NCBI GenBank assembly: GCA_041583135.1
Contig: JBFHGJ010000007.1
Location: 1-64,000 of the forward strand
Length of the DNA stretch: 64,000 nt
DNA from: JABSOG01 sp041583135
GTDB taxonomy: Bacteria > Pseudomonadota > Gammaproteobacteria > Enterobacterales > Alteromonadaceae
Direction: 5' to 3'
Position numbers and translations under genes: made by a program. Positions within the stretch are counted from its first letter, which is position 1. Each line of letters begins with the position of its first letter. A model generated the notes under the pieces. The model made no database searches. It worked only from the letters and a program-made list of their open reading frames with translations, and was not told the origin of the DNA. Shown here piece by piece: positions 60,430-64,000 of the stretch.

Positions 60430-61017
60430 ATGCCTTTACCCTTATTGTTGCTCGGCGCTGCCTCTTTTGTTGGTGCCGCATTGACTGTCGATCACTTAAA
60501 TGAACAGCGGAGAAACAGAGAAAGCAAGCGAATGGACAAGGATGACCTAGATCTTTACCTTGAAGGCAGCGAGGCGGCGCTAAAGCTTCCTTCGGAAGTG
60601 TTGACCTCAGATATCTTGGTCAAGCCGGTACCCGGTGCCATTGTCAGCTGCTCGGTGTTTAGTGCGTTTGACCATACGGGTATTTGGCTGGATGAGCAAA
60701 CCATAGTTGAACTGCATGGCACAGGCTTGATTAAAGGGGTCACGCCAGCGCGCTTTTTGTCCAAGCGCAGTGGCAATGCCATCTTCGTTGCCTGTGATTC
60801 CAAAGGTGAGCCTTTGACTATCGCCGGTGCGTTTGAGCGCAGTGTGGGCGAGATCTACAATTTTCGTGAATATGACTTTATCGACAACAACTGTTATCGC
60901 TTTACTTGGTATTGTGCCAGTGGCGAAGATAAGGTGATCAAAAGCTTTAACGACTTTAATCGCACCCTGGCACAGCACCATGGCAAAACCGTGTATTGGG
61001 ATAGAGCGGATATGTAA
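60430..61017 (+). CDS. LRAT-like (NlpC/P60 superfamily) protein
   Basis: A 195-residue protein with a short hydrophobic N terminus (about 1-20). The segment GAIVSCSVFSAFDHTGIW gives a His in a strand and NNCYRFTWYC gives Cys, the arrangement of the LRAT/NlpC-P60 papain-like fold; VELHGTG supplies a possible third polar residue. LRAT-like bacterial proteins act on lipids or peptides, mostly with unproven substrates. The gene stands alone, before a CheY-like gene. The call rests on motif order only. Confidence 0.65.
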   Translation: MPLPLLLLGAASFVGAALTVDHLNEQRRNRESKRMDKDDLDLYLEGSEAALKLPSEVLTSDILVKPVPGAIVSCSVFSAFDHTGIWLDEQTIVELHGTGLIKGVTPARFLSKRSGNAIFVACDSKGEPLTIAGAFERSVGEIYNFREYDFIDNNCYRFTWYCASGEDKVIKSFNDFNRTLAQHHGKTVYWDRADM

Positions 61018-61104
61018 TCGAAACTTGAATTGGGCATTAACACTATTGTTAAAACCATTCTAAAATTACGGGTATTATGTTTATATTGACGACAGGAGTA
61101 GTAT

Positions 61105-61491
61105 ATGTCGAAAATTTTGGCTGTAGATGACCAGTTGACTATCAGAGAATTGGTCAGTGCCGTGCTTGGTAGTAAAGGCCATAGTGTCGATACCGCAGAA
61201 GATGGCGCAAAGGCATTGGTTTTGGCACAAAACAATCAATATGATTTGATCATTTCTGATGTCAACATGCCAAATATGAACGGCATCAGCTTTGTGGCTA
61301 AAGCCCGTCAATTGCCGCATTTAAAATATACGCCTATCCTCATGCTGACCACTGAAAGTGGCGATGCGCTGAAAAATACCGCCAGAAGTGCCGGAGCGTC
61401 GGGCTGGTTGACCAAGCCTTTTGATCCAAATCGTCTGTCTAGCGCGGTGAAAAAATTACTGGCCAAAGCGGCCGAAAAAACCATGTCTTAG
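61105..61491 (+). CDS. CheY-like single-domain response regulator
   Basis: A 128-residue receiver with no output domain. The acidic pair is in LAVDDQLTIREL, the acceptor Asp in LIISDVNMPNMNGI (near residue 53), the Thr in LMLTTESGD and the Lys in WLTKPFDPNRL. AGGAG precedes the ATG. No kinase is next to it, so its partner is not clear; single-domain regulators commonly act in chemotaxis-like or phosphorelay systems. Confidence 0.92.
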   Translation: MSKILAVDDQLTIRELVSAVLGSKGHSVDTAEDGAKALVLAQNNQYDLIISDVNMPNMNGISFVAKARQLPHLKYTPILMLTTESGDALKNTARSAGASGWLTKPFDPNRLSSAVKKLLAKAAEKTMS

Positions 61492-61503
61492 TACGTCAAT
61501 TTA

Positions 61504-61533
61504 GCCCAACGGCGTCGTCCTACGCCATTGGGC
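61504..61533. terminator. Hairpin between the CheY-like gene and proS
   Basis: GCCCAACGGCGT and ACGCCATTGGGC form a 12-bp stem with one mismatch and a six-base loop, between the two convergent genes. No T run, so efficiency is uncertain. Confidence 0.65.
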
Positions 61534-61552
61534 ATCTTCGTTTGAATGGGGT

Positions 61553-63274
61553 TTAGCTTAGTTTGCCTTGCAAAAAGCTCAACACTTCATCGACTGGCAA
61601 CTTGGCTTTATCGCCTGTAATGCGATGTTTATATTCCACCATTTGTTCATCAAGATTGCGCTCGCCAATAATAATGGCATGAGGAATACCGATAAGCTCG
61701 GCATCGTTAAACATCACACCGGGACGCTCTTTTCTATCATCAAATAGCACTTCAACGCCAATGCCAAGCAACTGCTGGTATAGCGTTTCGGCAACCTCGG
61801 TGACACGATGTGACTTATGCATATTCATGGGGATCAGGACCACCTGAAACGGTGCGATAGCCTCTGGCCACTTAATGCCGAACTTATCGTGATTTTGCTC
61901 AATGGCCGCAGCGACCACACGAGAGATACCGATGCCGTAACAGCCCATATTCAAGTGTTCATGTTTGCCGGACTCATCTAACACCCCGGCATTAAGCGCT
62001 TTGGCATACTTTTGACCGAGTTGGAAAATATGACCGACTTCGATGCCGCGCTTGATTTCAATCTGTCCTTGTCCACAAGGGCTTAAGTCGCCTTCAACCA
62101 CATTGCGGATGTCTTCAACCTGATAGTTGCAGATATCACGGTCAAAGTTTACCCCGGTAAAGTGGTAACCGTCTTTATTGGCTCCACAGACAAAATCGGC
62201 AAGCACGCAAGCACTGCGATCGACGATGATTGGCATATTGAGGTTAACCGGGCCTAGTGAACCGGGCAGACTGCCGGTCTGTGCCAGAATTTCTGCTTCG
62301 CTGGCAAAGGTCAAAGGAGAATGCACCAAGTCTAGCTTTTGCGCTTTGATCTCATTTAAGCTGTGGTCGCCACGCAATATAAGGGCAACCAGAGGTTGGC
62401 TTTGTTCATCTGTTGCGATGCCATGCACAATGAGGGTTTTGACTGACTGTTGCGGGTCGATGTTAAGCTGTTGGCTAACCGCTTCGATGGTTTTGGCTTC
62501 AGGCGTGGCGACTTCTTGTAGAGGTTGACTGGCTTCAGGTCGTGGGGTTTGCGGCGCAACGGCCTCTGCCATTTCAACATTGGCGGCAAATTCACTCTCA
62601 TTGCTAAAGGCAATGGCATCCTCTCCGGTATCGGCAAGCACATGGAACTCATGGGATAATGCACCGCCAATCGAGCCTGTATCGGCGGCTACCGGACGAC
62701 ACTCAAGGCCTATTCTGGCAAAAATACGAGTGTACGCTTGATGCATCAGCCAGTAGGTTTTATCCAGGCATTGCTCACTTAAATGGAAAGAGTAGGCATC
62801 TTTCATCACAAATTCTCGCGCGCGCATCACACCGAAACGTGGGCGTATTTCATCGCGGAATTTGGTTTGGATTTGATAGAAGTTAATCGGCAGCTGCTTG
62901 TAGCTGCTGATCTGGTTACGCACCATATCGGTGATCACTTCTTCATGGGTTGGACCAAGCACAAAAGTTCTGTCATGGCGATCATTGAGCTTGGCAAGCT
63001 CAGGACCATATTGTTCAAAGCGGCCTGATTCCTGCCAAAGTTCAGCAGGTTGTACCATCGGCATCAGCAGTTCAATGGCACCGACACGGTTCAATTCTTC
63101 TCTGACAATCGTTTCTACTTTTCTAAGGACGCGGACGCCGGTGGGGAGCCAAGTGTATAGACCCGATGCGAGCTTGCGAATAAGACCTGCTCGCAACATC
63201 AATTGATGGCTAATGGCTTCGGCATCTGCCGGGGTTTCTTTAAGGGTTGCTAATAAATAATCAGAACTGCGCAT
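61553..63274 (-). CDS. proS: Prolyl-tRNA synthetase
   Basis: ProS charges tRNA-Pro. The 573-residue protein is the bacterial long type with a YbaK-like editing domain (about 225-405) inserted in the class II core. TLKETPADAEAISHQLMLRAG starts it; the class II motifs are GTHEEVITD-type FVLGPTHEEVITDMVRNQ, the RPRFGVMRAREFVMKDAYSFH block and GCYGIGISRVVAAAIEQ. The anticodon domain ends the protein. It faces the CheY-like gene from the right. Confidence 0.96.
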   Translation of the reverse strand: MRSSDYLLATLKETPADAEAISHQLMLRAGLIRKLASGLYTWLPTGVRVLRKVETIVREELNRVGAIELLMPMVQPAELWQESGRFEQYGPELAKLNDRHDRTFVLGPTHEEVITDMVRNQISSYKQLPINFYQIQTKFRDEIRPRFGVMRAREFVMKDAYSFHLSEQCLDKTYWLMHQAYTRIFARIGLECRPVAADTGSIGGALSHEFHVLADTGEDAIAFSNESEFAANVEMAEAVAPQTPRPEASQPLQEVATPEAKTIEAVSQQLNIDPQQSVKTLIVHGIATDEQSQPLVALILRGDHSLNEIKAQKLDLVHSPLTFASEAEILAQTGSLPGSLGPVNLNMPIIVDRSACVLADFVCGANKDGYHFTGVNFDRDICNYQVEDIRNVVEGDLSPCGQGQIEIKRGIEVGHIFQLGQKYAKALNAGVLDESGKHEHLNMGCYGIGISRVVAAAIEQNHDKFGIKWPEAIAPFQVVLIPMNMHKSHRVTEVAETLYQQLLGIGVEVLFDDRKERPGVMFNDAELIGIPHAIIIGERNLDEQMVEYKHRITGDKAKLPVDEVLSFLQGKLS

Positions 63275-63423
63275 TGCTTGAATTCCACTAACGATAAGTA
63301 TGACTTGTTGGTGGCGTATTGTAAGGGCAAGGGGCGGCTGACCAAAGTTAAAAATCCATTTTGTGCAGAAATCTATGATAAAAGTTTAAGAAAAACCGAG
63401 TCACTGCCGATAAGCAAATTAAT

Positions 63424-63654
63424 ATGAATACTTGTGGCTACAATCAAACAACGGTGATGACTATGCATAATACTAAAATCGCAACTAAAGATGCTGCTAT
63501 TGAAAAATGGGTTGAAGGTTGTTTGGTGATCAGTGAACTCGATGTGAGAACCATCTGGGTCTATGACGCTGAGATGGTCAAATGCCCCCGACTAAAAGCT
63601 GCGGCCCTTATCGCCAATGAGGCAATTGAAAAGATGACCGAATCGGTCAACTAG
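63424..63654 (+). CDS. Small hypothetical protein
   Basis: A 76-codon frame of unknown function. The likely product is helical and includes KWVEGCLVISELDVRTIWVYDAEMVKCPRLK. An ATG at 63424 gives the full length, but ATGs at 63457 and 63463 (behind GGTG) are possible starts. It is followed by 91 bases and then by another rightward gene. Codon use is like its neighbours, so I keep it with moderate confidence. Confidence 0.5.
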   Translation: MNTCGYNQTTVMTMHNTKIATKDAAIEKWVEGCLVISELDVRTIWVYDAEMVKCPRLKAAALIANEAIEKMTESVN

Positions 63655-63745
63655 CCCGCAAAATGCCGCCTGTCTTTTATCGTTGAATCTTTTGCAAAGC
63701 CGTGATATATTCGGGCGACCTTAACACCTTAGATGGAAAAGTGCG

Positions 63746-64000
63746 ATGAAATTAAAATACCCAGTGATTTGCGCCGCTGCAATGCTGTCATGTGCTGCTT
63801 TTGCATCCAGTCCATTTATGGTGAAGCACAACGCCGTAGAAAATGGCAGTGGCCGTGCGGCCACTAAACCAGCCGAGGCAAAATCGGTGACTCTTGCCGA
63901 ATCTTTAGTGCATTTACGCCAGTGCAGCGACAACGGCCATATCGGTCAAACCGGCGATAACGCGCCGACACCTGCACCAAGTAGTGGTAATGCGACACCA
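63746..64000 (+). CDS. Secreted protein, truncated at the window edge
   Basis: The reading frame begins with ATG at 63746 (GGAA about eight bases before) and stays open to the end of the window, 85 codons. MKLKYPVICAAAMLSCAAFA is a signal peptide ending FA-SSP. After it comes HNAVENGSGRAATKPAEAKS, and then Pro/Ser/Thr-rich text (PTPAPSSGNATP) like a linker. The remaining part outside the window is needed to name it. Confidence 0.7.
   Translation, partial: MKLKYPVICAAAMLSCAAFASSPFMVKHNAVENGSGRAATKPAEAKSVTLAESLVHLRQCSDNGHIGQTGDNAPTPAPSSGNATP

Noticed and set aside
1..64000. tRNA and rRNA genes
   Set aside because: No tRNA cloverleaf or rRNA segment was noticed in the intergenic gaps by eye; a dedicated scan would be needed to exclude them fully.

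Overview
The window is a 64 kb piece of a gammaproteobacterial chromosome, most likely from a marine, Shewanella-like member of the Alteromonadales. The gene orders arsC(yfgD)-bepA-perM-bcp-gcvR-dapA-bamC and yciO-rnm-trpEGD(CF)BA match the enteric/Shewanella backbone, the protein sequences are clearly gammaproteobacterial, and the base composition is moderate. No rRNA, tRNA, phage, insertion sequence or CRISPR array was seen. Almost all of it is core chromosome, with one accessory surface-protein cluster and one very unusual repeat family.

Layout. 0.2-5.2 kb: a signalling cassette with a YfiR-like periplasmic protein, a hybrid histidine kinase and a two-receiver GGDEF diguanylate cyclase. 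5.3-8.2 kb: queC and, divergently, queE-rmuC. 8.3-9.8 kb: a leftward operon arsC-like, wrbA-like, DUF2069. 9.8-16.6 kb: bepA, an unknown gene, a TusA-like gene with perM, bcp and gcvR, dapA and bamC. 16.9-26.2 kb: an RstB-like sensor kinase without a visible partner regulator, a secreted low-complexity protein, a TPR/beta-barrel outer membrane protein, a 1378-residue repeat/DUF1800 protein and its DUF1501 partner with a Tat signal. 26.3-28.1 kb: three small genes. 28.4-37.2 kb: recC-recB-recD. 37.4-42.0 kb: an unknown Cys/His protein, a cNMP-binding protein, gnd and a TerB-like protein. 42.0-49.0 kb: the leftward trp operon. 49.0-54.9 kb: rnm, yciO and the rluB-deaD-CoA transferase run. 55-64 kb: ansA, a hydrolase, a lipoprotein cyclophilin, alaA-dgt, an LRAT-like protein, a CheY-like regulator, proS and a truncated secreted protein at the edge.

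Three things stand out. First, a 10-mer GTGGGTGTCT (AGACACCCAC on the other strand) occurs 20 times exactly, against about 0.1 expected. It lies between convergent genes, in a 39-bp tandem array before recC, and inside genes, where on the coding strand it is always read in the same frame as (S)DTHK. It is almost confined to the first 34 kb. Second, the trp operon has two consecutive leader-peptide attenuators, one with a Trp-Trp and one with a Trp-Trp-Trp run, each followed by its own terminator. Third, trpC-trpF and trpB form one uninterrupted 860-codon reading frame.

The trp genes together make tryptophan from chorismate. RecBCD repairs double-strand breaks. QueC and QueE act in queuosine precursor synthesis. 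BepA and BamC serve outer membrane assembly. The DUF1800/DUF1501 cluster looks like an envelope system of unknown function.
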